21,333 nt of DNA from positions 1 through 21,333 of the forward strand of contig JAHHRP010000017.1 in NCBI GenBank assembly GCA_020025735.1, written 5' to 3'. The notes under the pieces are model-generated. The model saw nothing but the letters and a program-made list of their open reading frames with translations, made no database searches and was not told the DNA's origin. Source of the stretch: Evtepia sp. GTDB taxonomy: Bacteria; Bacillota; Clostridia; Oscillospirales; Oscillospiraceae. Numbering within the stretch: the first letter of the stretch is position 1; each line of letters starts with the position of its first letter. The translations under genes were made by a program, and so were the position numbers. Of this stretch, positions 5,772 to 13,984 are shown in pieces.

Positions 5772-7225
5772 ATCTCTTCTTCTCCGGCCATCAGGAGAAA
5801 TACGCCGTAGAACAAACCCTGCTGACCCTCTTTCCCCAGGAGCGGCCGGTCTACCCTGACACCCCGCCGGAAGGGGACAACGCGCTGCTGCTCTCCTTTT
5901 CCCAAGGAAAGCACTGGGCCACCGCCCGGGCAGAACTCCACCGGGAGGGTAAGATCTACACCCGTCAGTGCCGAGTTGCTATGGCTGACCTCTCCCAAGA
6001 GGACCCCGTCGTAACCACCCGACTGACCCGACGTACCCTCCAGCGTGCCTTCTATCTGGCCGCCGTGGACTATCTGGGCACAGAACCTCCTTGGGGGATG
6101 CTCTCCGGGGTGCGGCCAGTCAAACTCCCCACCCGAGCCATGGAGAATGGGGCCTCGCCCCAACAGGCAGAGCGGATGCTTTGGAAACAATACCATGTCT
6201 CTCCCCTGCGCCGGCAGCTTGCTATGGATTGTGCCCAGGCCAGTTTAACCGTGAAGCAGGCATTAAAACCCCAGGAAATCTCCCTCTATGTAGGGATTCC
6301 TTTCTGTCCTACCCGATGCGCTTACTGCTCCTTTATCTCTGCCGCTGGGTCTGCCAATCGACAGATCCCTGACTACCTGACGGCTCTGTTTTCCGAGATT
6401 GATGCCGCGGGTGCCGCACTGCGGCAGGCTGGAAAGACAGTGCGTACCGTCTACATCGGCGGCGGGACACCCACTACCTTAGAGGCTCCTCAGCTGGCTG
6501 CACTATTGGCCCGTCTGCATGAAGCATTCTCCCTGACCCCCGGCACAGAGTTCACCGTAGAGGCCGGCCGCCCAGACACCATCACCCAAGAAAAACTCCT
6601 GGCCCTGCGGGACGGAGGTGCCAATCGCATTTCCGTCAATCCCCAGACCATGTCCGATGCTGTGTTGTCTGCCATCGGCCGCAGCCACCGGGCTGAAGAT
6701 ATTCGGACCGCCTACGCCCTGGCTCGAGAGAGCAATGTAGGCGCCATCAACATGGACCTCATCGCTGGGCTGCCCGCAGACACCCCAGAAGGCTTTGCAA
6801 AGACGGTGGAAGAGATCATTGCCATGGACCCAGAAAACATCACCGTCCACACCCTCGCCCTAAAACGCGGCGCCAGACTGCGCCAGGAAGATACCCCTCT
6901 CCCAGGGGGAGAAGAAGTCGCTGCCATGCTGGACTTCGCCTGGGCTGCTTTGCGTCAGGCAGGATACCTGCCCTATTATCTCTATCGCCAAAAATTCATG
7001 TCCGGTTCCTTTGAAAACGTGGGCTGGTGCAAACCAGGTTGGGCCAGCCAATACAACATCTGCATGATGGAAGAGCTTCACTCCGTCCTCTCCCTGGGAG
7101 CAGGAGGCGTGACCAAATTGATCGGGGAGGGGACCGTTCACCGGATCGCCAACCCAAAGTATCCTCAGGAATATCTTCAGACCATCCGGCAGATCCAACA
7201 GGGAAAAGCCGCTTTGACCTGGTAA
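5768..7225 (+). CDS. hemZ: radical SAM coproporphyrinogen dehydrogenase HemZ-type
   Basis: The 485-residue protein has an N-terminal region of about 165 residues typical of HemZ, including PPWGMLSGVRPVKL at 108-120. The radical SAM core follows, with the 4Fe-4S cysteines C180, C184 and C187 (CPTRCAYC) and the SAM motif GGGTPT (231-236). HemZ is annotated as an oxygen-independent coproporphyrinogen III oxidase. Direct enzymatic proof is limited, and the related HemW proteins are heme chaperones. The long N-terminal domain and CPTRCAYCSF fit HemZ better than HemW. Translation starts on the ATG overlapping the previous stop. No other haem biosynthesis gene is visible, so context supports cluster conservation rather than a haem pathway. 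Confidence 0.9.
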   Translation: MNLFFSGHQEKYAVEQTLLTLFPQERPVYPDTPPEGDNALLLSFSQGKHWATARAELHREGKIYTRQCRVAMADLSQEDPVVTTRLTRRTLQRAFYLAAVDYLGTEPPWGMLSGVRPVKLPTRAMENGASPQQAERMLWKQYHVSPLRRQLAMDCAQASLTVKQALKPQEISLYVGIPFCPTRCAYCSFISAAGSANRQIPDYLTALFSEIDAAGAALRQAGKTVRTVYIGGGTPTTLEAPQLAALLARLHEAFSLTPGTEFTVEAGRPDTITQEKLLALRDGGANRISVNPQTMSDAVLSAIGRSHRAEDIRTAYALARESNVGAINMDLIAGLPADTPEGFAKTVEEIIAMDPENITVHTLALKRGARLRQEDTPLPGGEEVAAMLDFAWAALRQAGYLPYYLYRQKFMSGSFENVGWCKPGWASQYNICMMEELHSVLSLGAGGVTKLIGEGTVHRIANPKYPQEYLQTIRQIQQGKAALTW

Positions 7226-7306
7226 CTCATATAAGTCCACAAGGTCAGAAAAGAATCTTTCTCTTTGTGACTTTGTTCCTTGACGTGTCTGGAAGGAGGC
7301 ATTAAA

Positions 7307-8245
7307 ATGTCCTATCAGTTACAGGAAATCAACCGCCGCATCGATCAGGATGTAAAAGGATTTTTAGAAGAGTGTGATGATCGGTACACCCAAAAGGTAC
7401 AGCAAGCTGCCGATGCCATCTTGAATAATCTCCCCCTTAGCCCAATTGTCCTGCTCTCCGGCCCCTCTGGGTCAGGAAAAACCACCACCGCTTTGAAAAT
7501 CGAGGAGGAGCTGGAACGGCGCGGGATCCTCTCCCACACCATCTCCATGGACAACTATTTCAAGACGCTCGATCCCAAAACCGCCCCTCGGACCACAGAC
7601 GGTCTGCTGGACTTTGAGTCTCCTAAGTGCATGGATATGGACTTGCTCAACTCCCACTTTGCCAAGCTCTCCAAAGGAGAGACCATTGTGGTGCCCAAGT
7701 TCGAGTTTGCCCGCCAGATGCGTAACGATCATGTGGGTACCCCGCTGCACCTGGGCAAAAATGAAATTGCCATCTTCGAGGGCATCCACGCCCTCAACGA
7801 TGACTGCGCTGGACGCAATCCCGCCGCCATGTGTCTGTACATTTCTGCACGCTCCGATGTGTTGGAGGGAGAGGACCTCCGCTTCAAAGGCACTTGGATG
7901 CGTCTGGCCCGTCGGGCAGTGCGAGATTATAACTTCCGAGGCACCGGGGTAGAGGAAACCCTAAATATGTGGGCCAATGTCCGCCGGGGTGAAAAACTAT
8001 ATATTTCTCCCTTCAAGCATCGGGCCAACTATCTCTTCGACTCCTCTTTGCCCTATGAGGTCTCGGTGATGAAATACTACGCCATGCCCCTGCTGGAGGC
8101 CGTCCCCCAAGAAAATATCCGGCGGCGGGAATTGCTGGATCTTATCCATGGCTTTGAACATTTCCTGCCCATTGATCCCGCCCTGGTGCCCCTGGCCTCC
8201 CTGCTGCGGGAGTTCATCGGCGGCGGCATTTATGAATATTCCTAA
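7307..8245 (+). CDS. uridine kinase-like nucleoside kinase
   Basis: The 312-residue protein has a P-loop GPSGSGKT (52-59) and the phosphoribulokinase/uridine kinase family layout: SMDNYF after the first strand, DFESP, VVPKFEFARQMR, and the Walker-B-like IAIFEGIHAL. An N-terminal helix of about 45 residues precedes the kinase core, and a C-terminal tail makes it longer than the roughly 210-residue Udk. It resembles the kinase half of the longer clostridial nucleoside kinases. It probably phosphorylates a nucleoside with ATP or GTP, though the exact substrate is unproven. ATG at 7307 follows GGAAGGAGG. An in-frame upstream start at 7280 has no ribosome-binding site. The 80-base gap after hemZ contains neither a clear promoter nor a terminator. 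Confidence 0.86.
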   Translation: MSYQLQEINRRIDQDVKGFLEECDDRYTQKVQQAADAILNNLPLSPIVLLSGPSGSGKTTTALKIEEELERRGILSHTISMDNYFKTLDPKTAPRTTDGLLDFESPKCMDMDLLNSHFAKLSKGETIVVPKFEFARQMRNDHVGTPLHLGKNEIAIFEGIHALNDDCAGRNPAAMCLYISARSDVLEGEDLRFKGTWMRLARRAVRDYNFRGTGVEETLNMWANVRRGEKLYISPFKHRANYLFDSSLPYEVSVMKYYAMPLLEAVPQENIRRRELLDLIHGFEHFLPIDPALVPLASLLREFIGGGIYEYS

Positions 8246-8253
8246 GTTTGCCC

Positions 8254-8279
8254 CGGGCGGAAACGCCCGTGACTGTTTT
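8254..8279 (+). terminator. GAAA-tetraloop hairpin between kinase gene and mrp
   Basis: CGGGCG (8254-8259) and CGCCCG (8264-8269) close a GAAA tetraloop, and a T5 run begins six bases later (8275-8279). This is a short but very stable hairpin. The displaced T run makes it a weak terminator or an RNA-stability element. Confidence 0.5.
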
Positions 8280-8323
8280 TGCTTCTGTCTTTATCAATCC
8301 CACTAAGGAAAGGAAGTCTCATC

Positions 8324-9157
8324 ATGTCTGAAGAATGTACCCATGATTGCAGTACCTGTGGCTCTAGCTGCTCCCACGTGGATGCCAAAGACCTTATTGC
8401 TCCCTTGAATAAGGATTCTTCCATCAAGCATGTCTATGCCATCATGTCCGGCAAGGGTGGCGTGGGCAAAAGCTCCACCACCGCCTCTCTGGCTGCCGCC
8501 ATGGCCAAGAGAGGATTTCAGGTTGGCATTATGGACGCTGACATCACTGGCCCCTCTATCCCTACCGCTTTCGGTCTGGACTCCCGGGCTGTGGGTGATG
8601 GCGAGAGCATCTTCCCCGAACTTACGTCGGGCGGTATCAAGGTCATCTCTTTGAACCTGCTGCTGGAGAACAAGGGAGATCCCGTTGTGTGGCGCGGCAG
8701 CCTGCTGGGCAACGTCGTCAAGCAGTTCTGGACTGACGTGCGCTGGGGCGAGCTGGACTATCTGTTTATCGACATGCCGCCTGGAACGGGTGATGTCCCC
8801 TTGACCGTCTTTCAGTCCATCCCTGTGGATGGGATCGTAGTCGTCACCTCCCCCCAGGACTTGGTTTCTCTCATCGTCACCAAGGCTGTGCGTATGGCCG
8901 ACATGATGAGCAAACCCATTCTGGGTGTGGTAGAGAATTACAGCTATTTCCAATGTCCGAATTGTGGGGAAAAGCACAACATCTTTGGAAAAAGCAACCT
9001 GGATCAGGTAGCTGCCGAAATGAATGTAAAGGTACTGGCCCAAATCCCCATTGATCCCGCTATGGCTGCTGCCATGGATCAAGGTACCGTGGAGAGCATG
9101 GAACGCAACTATCTGGACCCTGTGGCAGATGCCATCTTGGCCCACGAAAACGCATAA
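8324..9157 (+). CDS. mrp: Mrp/NBP35-family Fe-S cluster carrier ATPase
   Basis: The 277-residue P-loop ATPase has a deviant Walker A KGGVGKS (44-50), DADITGPSIP (71-80), FIDMPPGTGD and the family's C-terminal CPNC pair (C211, C214), which binds a bridging 4Fe-4S cluster in the dimer. The N-terminus carries a second cysteine cluster, C5, C9, C12 and C16 (CTHDCSTCGSSC), resembling the ferredoxin-like N-terminal cluster of eukaryotic NBP35. The protein is expected to assemble or carry Fe-S clusters in the cytoplasm. ATG at 8324 follows AAGGAAAGGAAG. The earlier in-frame start at 8279 lies in the leader without a ribosome-binding site. The gene ends before the strong terminator at 9172-9210. Confidence 0.93.
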   Translation: MSEECTHDCSTCGSSCSHVDAKDLIAPLNKDSSIKHVYAIMSGKGGVGKSSTTASLAAAMAKRGFQVGIMDADITGPSIPTAFGLDSRAVGDGESIFPELTSGGIKVISLNLLLENKGDPVVWRGSLLGNVVKQFWTDVRWGELDYLFIDMPPGTGDVPLTVFQSIPVDGIVVVTSPQDLVSLIVTKAVRMADMMSKPILGVVENYSYFQCPNCGEKHNIFGKSNLDQVAAEMNVKVLAQIPIDPAMAAAMDQGTVESMERNYLDPVADAILAHENA

Positions 9158-9171
9158 TCTACCATCACCGT

Positions 9172-9210
9172 GCCGGCGGGCGAGTTTGTTTCCTCGCTCC
9201 GCCGGCTTTT
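9172..9210 (+). terminator. rho-independent terminator after mrp
   Basis: GCCGGCGG plus GCGAG (9172-9184) pairs with CTCGC, one bulged T, and CCGCCGGC (9193-9206) around a short T-rich loop. TTTT follows (9207-9210). It lies between mrp and xth, so xth needs its own promoter or read-through. I could not identify a clear promoter in the 30 bases left. Confidence 0.88.
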
Positions 9211-9241
9211 ATTCGTTTATCAGAAAGAGAGGACCGTTTCT

Positions 9242-10003
9242 ATGAAACTCATTTCCTGGAACGTCAATGGCCTGCGGGCCTGTCTGAAAAAAGACTTCAT
9301 GGCCTCCTTTCAGGCCCTGGATGCAGACATCTTCTGCTTGCAGGAGACCAAATTGCAGCATCATACAGGACAGCTCGCATTGGACCTGCCAGGCTATCAC
9401 CAGTTCTGGAACAGCGCTGAAAAGAAGGGCTATTCCGGGGTAGCGGTCTTTACCAAAGCCGCGCCTGTGTCGGTAACTTACGGTCTGGGGATTGAGGAAC
9501 ACGATCATGAAGGGCGGGTCATTACCGCTGAGTTTCCCGCCTTTTATCTGGTCTGCTGCTACACCCCCAACTCCCAGGACGGCTTGAAACGTCTGGACTA
9601 CCGCATGACTTGGGAGGATGCTTTTCTGGCTCATCTGAAAAAATTGGATGAGAAGAAGCCTGTTGTTCTATGTGGGGACCTGAATGTGGCCCACCAGGAG
9701 ATTGACCTAAAAAATCCCAAGACCAACCGCCGCAACGCCGGCTTCACCGACGAGGAGCGGGAGAAGATGACCCATCTGCTCTCCACTGGCTTCACAGATA
9801 CCTTCCGGGCCAAATATCCCGATCTGGAAGGGGCATATTCTTGGTGGAGTTACCGTTTCCACGCCCGGGAGAAGAACGCCGGATGGCGCATTGATTACTT
9901 CATCGTCTCTGACCGTCTGATGCCTCAGGTCACGGACGCCGCCATCCACAGCGAGATCTTTGGCAGCGACCACTGCCCAGTGGAGCTGCTGCTGGACCTG
10001 TGA
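9242..10003 (+). CDS. xth: exodeoxyribonuclease III / AP endonuclease
   Basis: The 253-residue Mg-dependent enzyme has all ExoIII/ExoA landmarks: SWNVNGLRA at the start, catalytic Glu 35 in LQETK, CCYTPN, GDLN with Asp 146 and Asn 148, AGFTDEER, the WRIDYF segment with Asp 218, and GSDHCP with the Asp 243/His 244 pair. It cleaves DNA at abasic sites and removes nucleotides 3'-5' in base-excision repair. ATG at 9242 follows GAGAGG. An upstream in-frame start at 9170 would fall inside the mrp terminator and is rejected. Length is normal. The transcript ends at the palindrome at 10019-10060. Confidence 0.95.
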   Translation: MKLISWNVNGLRACLKKDFMASFQALDADIFCLQETKLQHHTGQLALDLPGYHQFWNSAEKKGYSGVAVFTKAAPVSVTYGLGIEEHDHEGRVITAEFPAFYLVCCYTPNSQDGLKRLDYRMTWEDAFLAHLKKLDEKKPVVLCGDLNVAHQEIDLKNPKTNRRNAGFTDEEREKMTHLLSTGFTDTFRAKYPDLEGAYSWWSYRFHAREKNAGWRIDYFIVSDRLMPQVTDAAIHSEIFGSDHCPVELLLDL

Positions 10004-10018
10004 GGGATTCATACCTAG

Positions 10019-10061
10019 AAAAAGGCCAAAGGGGGAAAGATTTCCCCCTTTGGCCTTTTTT
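10019..10061. terminator. perfect bidirectional rho-independent terminator between xth and aspS
   Basis: Arms 10019-10038 and 10041-10060 are perfectly complementary over 20 bases, with AAAAAGGCC and GGCCTTTTT at the ends and a G5-A3/T3-C5 core. This gives a terminal T run on both strands. It serves the convergent xth (+) and aspS (-) transcripts. The 86 bases between it and the aspS stop hold nothing else I can recognise. Confidence 0.95.
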
Positions 10062-10147
10062 CGTTACACAGTAATCTGGAAACAGGTTCTCCGCTGACAG
10101 TATGCTCGATTAACCTACTAAGATTCTCTTTGTATCGGCAAAATTCC

Positions 10148-11950
10148 TTATTCCTCTTCCACCGGCGGCTCTTCCATCCGAGTCACTGCAATGGACAGGT
10201 CATCCAACTGCTTGGCATCTACCACGTCCGGGCAGCTCATCATCAGGTCCGATGCATTTTGGACCTTCGGGAACGCAATCACATCCCGAATGGATGTCGC
10301 CCCCGTCATGAGCATCACCAACCGATCCAGACCATAGGCCAGGCCCCCGTGGGGTGGGGCACCGTACTGGAACGCATTCACCAAATGCCCAAACCGTTCC
10401 TGAATATCCTCATCGGAAATTTCCAACGCCTGGAATGCCTTCGTCTGCATCTCAGGGGTATTGATTCGGATGGACCCACCGCCCAGTTCCGTGCCGTTGA
10501 GCACAATGTCATAGGCTCTAGCACGGCAGTTGGCCTTGTCCGTGAGCATCTTATCCTCATCCTCCAGCATAGGCGCGGTGAAGGGATGGTGCATGGCCTG
10601 ATACCGCTCCTCCTCTTCAGACCACTCGAACATGGGGAACTCTGTGACCCACAGGAACTTGAAGTCGTTGGGGTCCAGAATGCCCAGCTGCTTGGCGCAC
10701 TCCACACGCAGCGCCCCCAGTGCAGCAAACACCACGTCATCCTTGCCATCGCCCACAATCAGCACCAGATCCCCGTCCTTGGCCCCAGCACGCTCGAGAA
10801 TGGCCGCATTCTCCTCCTCGGTGAGGAACTTCTGGTAGGAGGACGTCACCTTGCCGTCCAGCATCCTAGCCCAAGCCAGACCTTTGGCTTTATACGTCTT
10901 GACAAACTCACCCAACTTGTCGATCTTCTTCCGGGGGAACTCCTTCGCGTGACCGTCCACATTGATCAGCCGGACCGAACCTCCTGCCTTCACTGCATCC
11001 GCAAAAACCCCAAAGCCGCAGTCTTTTACAAGGTCGGAAATGTCCTTCAGTTCAAAGCCAAACCGCAGATCAGGTTTGTCCGAACCAAACCGGTCCATCG
11101 CTTCTCGCCAGGGCATCCGCAGGAAGGGGGTCTGTACTTCCACATCCAGCACTTCCTTGAACACCCGCTTCAGGAAGCCCTCCTGAATGGTTTGGATCTG
11201 CTCCTCGTCCAGGAAGGACATCTCCAAGTCAACTTGGGTAAACTCCGGCTGACGATCTGCTCGCAGATCCTCGTCCCGGAAGCAGCGGGCGATCTGAAAA
11301 TAGCGGTCGAAGCCCGAAAGCATCAGAAGCTGTTTGTACTGCTGGGGAGACTGGGGCAGCGCATAGAACTTCCCTGGATGTACCCGCGAGGGCACCAAAT
11401 AATCCCTTGCCCCCTCCGGTGTAGACTTGGTGAGAATCGGTGTCTCAATTTCCAAAAAGCCCTGTTCATCAAAATAATCCCGGCAGATTTTCACAATCTT
11501 ATGCCGCAGGGCAATCATCCGCTGCATATCTGGACGGCGTAAGTCCAGATAACGGTATTTCAGACGAACGACATCCTTTACATCGGAGTTCTCCACGATC
11601 TCAAAGGGAGGCGTCTCTGCCCTGGCCAACAGGCGCAGTTCAGTGACTTTTACCTCAATGTCCCCTGTGGGCAGATCAGGGTTTTTGGACTCCCGCTCCC
11701 GGACAGTGCCTGTGGCCGCAATGACATATTCGCCCCGGAGAGACGATGCCTTTTCAAAAAGATCCCGGGGGGTGCTGTCGTCAAAGGAAAGCTGAAGCAG
11801 ACCCGTGCGGTCCCGCAAGTCCACAAAGATCAAACCGCCCAGGTTCCGCTGCCGCTGGACCCAGCCGCAAACGGAAATCTCCTGACCGATATTCTCCGCG
11901 TTAAACGTGCCGCAGTAGTCCGTGCGGCGGAAATTCTGTAATGTATCCAT
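10148..11950 (-). CDS. aspS: aspartate--tRNA ligase
   Basis: The 600-residue class IIb synthetase has an N-terminal OB fold (CGWVQRQRNLGGLIFVDLRDR, about 28-48), motif 2 FRDEDLRADRQPEFTQ (224-239), a bacterial GAD insertion domain and motif 3 GLDRLVMLM near the C-terminus. It charges tRNA-Asp in the cytoplasm. Leu 37 in RNLGG and the ESKN segment near residue 88 resemble discriminating AspRS; non-discriminating forms often have His at the first site. This is an inference from the two local sequences only. ATG at 11950 follows AGGAGTGA. An in-frame ATG at 12037 lacks a ribosome-binding site. It is the last gene of the minus-strand hisS group. Confidence 0.96.
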   Translation of the reverse strand: MDTLQNFRRTDYCGTFNAENIGQEISVCGWVQRQRNLGGLIFVDLRDRTGLLQLSFDDSTPRDLFEKASSLRGEYVIAATGTVRERESKNPDLPTGDIEVKVTELRLLARAETPPFEIVENSDVKDVVRLKYRYLDLRRPDMQRMIALRHKIVKICRDYFDEQGFLEIETPILTKSTPEGARDYLVPSRVHPGKFYALPQSPQQYKQLLMLSGFDRYFQIARCFRDEDLRADRQPEFTQVDLEMSFLDEEQIQTIQEGFLKRVFKEVLDVEVQTPFLRMPWREAMDRFGSDKPDLRFGFELKDISDLVKDCGFGVFADAVKAGGSVRLINVDGHAKEFPRKKIDKLGEFVKTYKAKGLAWARMLDGKVTSSYQKFLTEEENAAILERAGAKDGDLVLIVGDGKDDVVFAALGALRVECAKQLGILDPNDFKFLWVTEFPMFEWSEEEERYQAMHHPFTAPMLEDEDKMLTDKANCRARAYDIVLNGTELGGGSIRINTPEMQTKAFQALEISDEDIQERFGHLVNAFQYGAPPHGGLAYGLDRLVMLMTGATSIRDVIAFPKVQNASDLMMSCPDVVDAKQLDDLSIAVTRMEEPPVEEE

Positions 11951-11960
11951 TGTTTCACTC

Positions 11961-12060
11961 CTAAAAGGGGAAGTATTCTTGTATAGTGTACTCCTGTTGC
12001 AGCAGGAAGTCCAGAAGGGATTGCTGAAAACTTTCACCGTCTCGAACCTGACAGGTCAAG
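11961..12060 (-). pseudogene. possible remnant of a duplicated C-terminus of the upstream hypothetical gene
   Basis: In another minus-strand frame, just after the stop at 12073, the sequence reads QVRDGESFQQSLLDFLLQQE and stops at 11961. This resembles the end of the preceding protein (QISGGQESQQKILDFLLEQ). The DNA of the two segments shares a near-identical 14-base core (CAGCAGGAA.TCCA on the + strand). It has no start or ribosome-binding site of its own. It may be a decayed duplication or a chance similarity. Confidence 0.3.
11980..12008 (-). promoter_or_regulatory. possible aspS promoter
   Basis: On the minus strand TTCCTG (12008-12003) and TATACA (11985-11980) are 17 bp apart, just upstream of the aspS ribosome-binding site. 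The -35 is poor, so read-through from hisS may matter as much. Confidence 0.38.
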
Positions 12061-12072
12061 GCATGGGTATCC

Positions 12073-12531
12073 TTATCCCTCTGTTTGCTCCAGCAGGAAA
12101 TCCAATATCTTCTGCTGGCTCTCCTGACCACCAGAAATCTGATAGCTCTTGCGTGCCCCTGGGACCCCTGCCTCAATCAGTTTCCCGCCCTGGAAGTGAT
12201 ACTCCCAAACCTCTCCCTGGCGGTTAGACAGAGTCAGTGTCACCTGGGTATTCAACGAAGCCTCTTCCTGTTTGGAAAAGGTAAAGGAGTAGGTTGGCGT
12301 CTGAAGCAAGGCCAACAAACTAGGGAATGCCTGGTCTGTGGGGAGAATCTCCACCGTGGTCTCTTCTCCTCCCACTGGAACCAGAAGCGCTGTGATCTCC
12401 GCCACATCCGTGCTGACAAACCCTTTGCCCAGTGCGCTTTCCAAACTCTTGGGCCGGAAGAAAAGCACTGCCACCACAATCACAATGGCAATGAGCACCA
12501 AGCCCACTGCCCCTTCCTTCTTCCTCTTCAT
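12073..12531 (-). CDS. membrane-anchored hypothetical protein
   Basis: The 152-residue product starts MKRKKEG followed by a single hydrophobic helix (about 9-25). This could be an uncleaved signal anchor that exports the remaining ~125 residues. No lipobox is seen. The exported part is beta-rich in appearance (TVEILP, YSFTFSKQ, TQVTLTLSNRQGEVWEYHF) with a short C-terminal helix. It is not assigned to a family. The start ATG at 12531 lies 10 bases after the hisS stop with a poor GAGGGTG-type ribosome-binding site, so it is probably translated from the hisS message. A similar C-terminal sequence recurs downstream in another frame. Confidence 0.72.
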   Translation of the reverse strand: MKRKKEGAVGLVLIAIVIVVAVLFFRPKSLESALGKGFVSTDVAEITALLVPVGGEETTVEILPTDQAFPSLLALLQTPTYSFTFSKQEEASLNTQVTLTLSNRQGEVWEYHFQGGKLIEAGVPGARKSYQISGGQESQQKILDFLLEQTEG

Positions 12532-12541
12532 CCCAGCACCC

Positions 12542-13900
12542 TCAGCCCTTTTCCCGGATGGGCTTCCCTTGGGCCCGCTGTGCTATGACCTCCGCAATGG
12601 TCTGCACCGCCTGGGTAGGGGAGAAGACCTCCTGCTCTCCTGTCGTCATTTCCTTCACCTTTACAACCCCTTGAGCAATCTCTTCCTCCCCGAGAAAGAC
12701 CACATAGGGAATGCCCAGTTTATCCGCATAGCTCATCTTTGCCTTGAACTTCTTCTGCTCCCCATAAATCTGCGCCCGGACCCCCGCCTGACGCAGTTGG
12801 GTTGCAAAGGCAATGGCTGCCGTCTGATCCTCCGTCATGGGCAGGATGAGTACATCTGCCGGCGCTGTCACCAAGCCTTCGTTGAGATAGCCCTGCTCTC
12901 CCAGCACATAGAACAGCCGTGTCAGACCAATGGAAATCCCCACCCCAGGCAGTTTTTTGTCCGTATAATACTCCGCCAGATTGTCATACCGGCCGCCAGA
13001 ACAAATGGACCCAATCTCCGGGTGGTCCAGCATCACCGTCTCGTAAACCGTGCCGGTGTAGTAGTCCAAGCCCCGTGCAATGGTAAGATCCACGGCAAAG
13101 TGATCCTCCGGCACGCCAAAAGCCCCCAGATACTTTACCACCAAGCCAAGTTCCTCCAGACCCTGGTCAAAGATCTCACTGCGGCCGCGATACCCTTCCA
13201 GCGCTGCCAAAACCGTCTGGTTGTCCCCTGTAATGGCAATGAAATCCAGAATCTCCTGCGCTGCCTGCGCCGAAACCCCTTGCTCCATCAACAGCGCTTG
13301 GACCTTCTTCTCACCAATCTTATCCAGCTTGTCCACGGTTCGCATGATCTCCCCAGCTTGCTGGGCCAACCCCTGCATATCATAAAACCCCGTGAGAATT
13401 TTTCGGTTGTTCACCCGGATCTTGAACCGCTCCAGCCCCAGAGAGGTAAAGGCCTGATAAATGATTGCAGGAATCTCTGCCTCATTGGTGATATCCAGTT
13501 TCCCATCTCCAATCACGTCAATATCGCACTGGTAAAACTCCCGGAACCGTCCCCGCTGGGCCCGCTCTCCCCGATAAACCTTCCCAATCTGATAGCGGCG
13601 GAAGGGGAACGTCAGCTCCCCGTAGTGCAGGGCCACATACTTGGCCAGCGGCACTGTCAGGTCAAAGCGCAGCGCCAGATCGCTGTCCCCTTTGGTGAAG
13701 CGGTAAATCTGCTTCTCAGTTTCGCCGCCGCCCTTTGCCAGTAAAATCTCCGCCGATTCGATCACTGGGGTATCCAGCGGGGTAAATCCATAGAGACCAT
13801 ACGTCTCCCGCAGGGCGGATACCATCCGCTCAAACTGCGTTTGTGCTGCGGGAAGCAGCTCCATAAAACCGGACAATGTCCGAGGTTTGATCCGTTCCAT
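12542..13900 (-). CDS. hisS: histidine--tRNA ligase, archaeal/eukaryal-like type
   Basis: The 452-residue class IIa synthetase has motif 2 YQIGKVYRGERAQRGRFREF (103-122, followed by YQCDIDVIG), the histidine-binding ARGLDYYTGTVYE (275-287), SGGRYDNL (301-308) and a C-terminal anticodon-binding domain (about 330-440). It charges tRNA-His. The residues FREFYQCDID and ARGLDYYTGTVYE resemble archaeal/eukaryal HisRS. The usual bacterial forms (Escherichia, Bacillus) are FRQFHQ-like and VRGLDYYN. ATG at 13900 follows AGGAAAAG. An upstream in-frame ATG at 14059 would run through the promoter and hairpins and is rejected. HisZ, a regulatory paralogue, is unlikely because all motifs are intact and no his genes are near. 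Confidence 0.93.
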   Translation of the reverse strand: MERIKPRTLSGFMELLPAAQTQFERMVSALRETYGLYGFTPLDTPVIESAEILLAKGGGETEKQIYRFTKGDSDLALRFDLTVPLAKYVALHYGELTFPFRRYQIGKVYRGERAQRGRFREFYQCDIDVIGDGKLDITNEAEIPAIIYQAFTSLGLERFKIRVNNRKILTGFYDMQGLAQQAGEIMRTVDKLDKIGEKKVQALLMEQGVSAQAAQEILDFIAITGDNQTVLAALEGYRGRSEIFDQGLEELGLVVKYLGAFGVPEDHFAVDLTIARGLDYYTGTVYETVMLDHPEIGSICSGGRYDNLAEYYTDKKLPGVGISIGLTRLFYVLGEQGYLNEGLVTAPADVLILPMTEDQTAAIAFATQLRQAGVRAQIYGEQKKFKAKMSYADKLGIPYVVFLGEEEIAQGVVKVKEMTTGEQEVFSPTQAVQTIAEVIAQRAQGKPIREKG

Positions 13901-13939
13901 CTTCTTTTCCTCACTTTCAAAACAGGTCTTTACAACACT

Positions 13940-13966
13940 TGCCCGGAGCTGATTCTGCCCCGGGCA
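13940..13966 (-). promoter_or_regulatory. stable hairpin in hisS leader
   Basis: TGCCCGGGGC pairs with GCTCCGGGCA around a 7-base loop (9 Watson-Crick pairs and one wobble). A second hairpin, ACCGG/CCGGT, lies at 13969-13984 at the expected transcription start. Neither has a T run. No T-box consensus (GGTGG near an antiterminator) was seen, so the regulatory role is open. Confidence 0.5.
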
Positions 13967-13984
13967 GCACCGGCAATCACCGGT

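Noticed and set aside
7226..7306. Terminator between hemZ and the nucleoside kinase gene
   Set aside because: Only a weak, interrupted AGAAA/TTTCT stem flanked by CACAA/TTGTG is present, without a T run after it. A TTGACG at 7280 is too close to the ribosome-binding site to be a -35.
10130..11542. 470-codon open frame on the + strand opposite aspS
   Set aside because: Antisense shadow of a complete, motif-verified aspS; it lacks a ribosome-binding site and its translation has unusual His/Gln/Leu-rich composition.
12338..13744. 468-codon open frame on the + strand opposite hisS
   Set aside because: Antisense shadow of hisS with no domain signature or initiation site.
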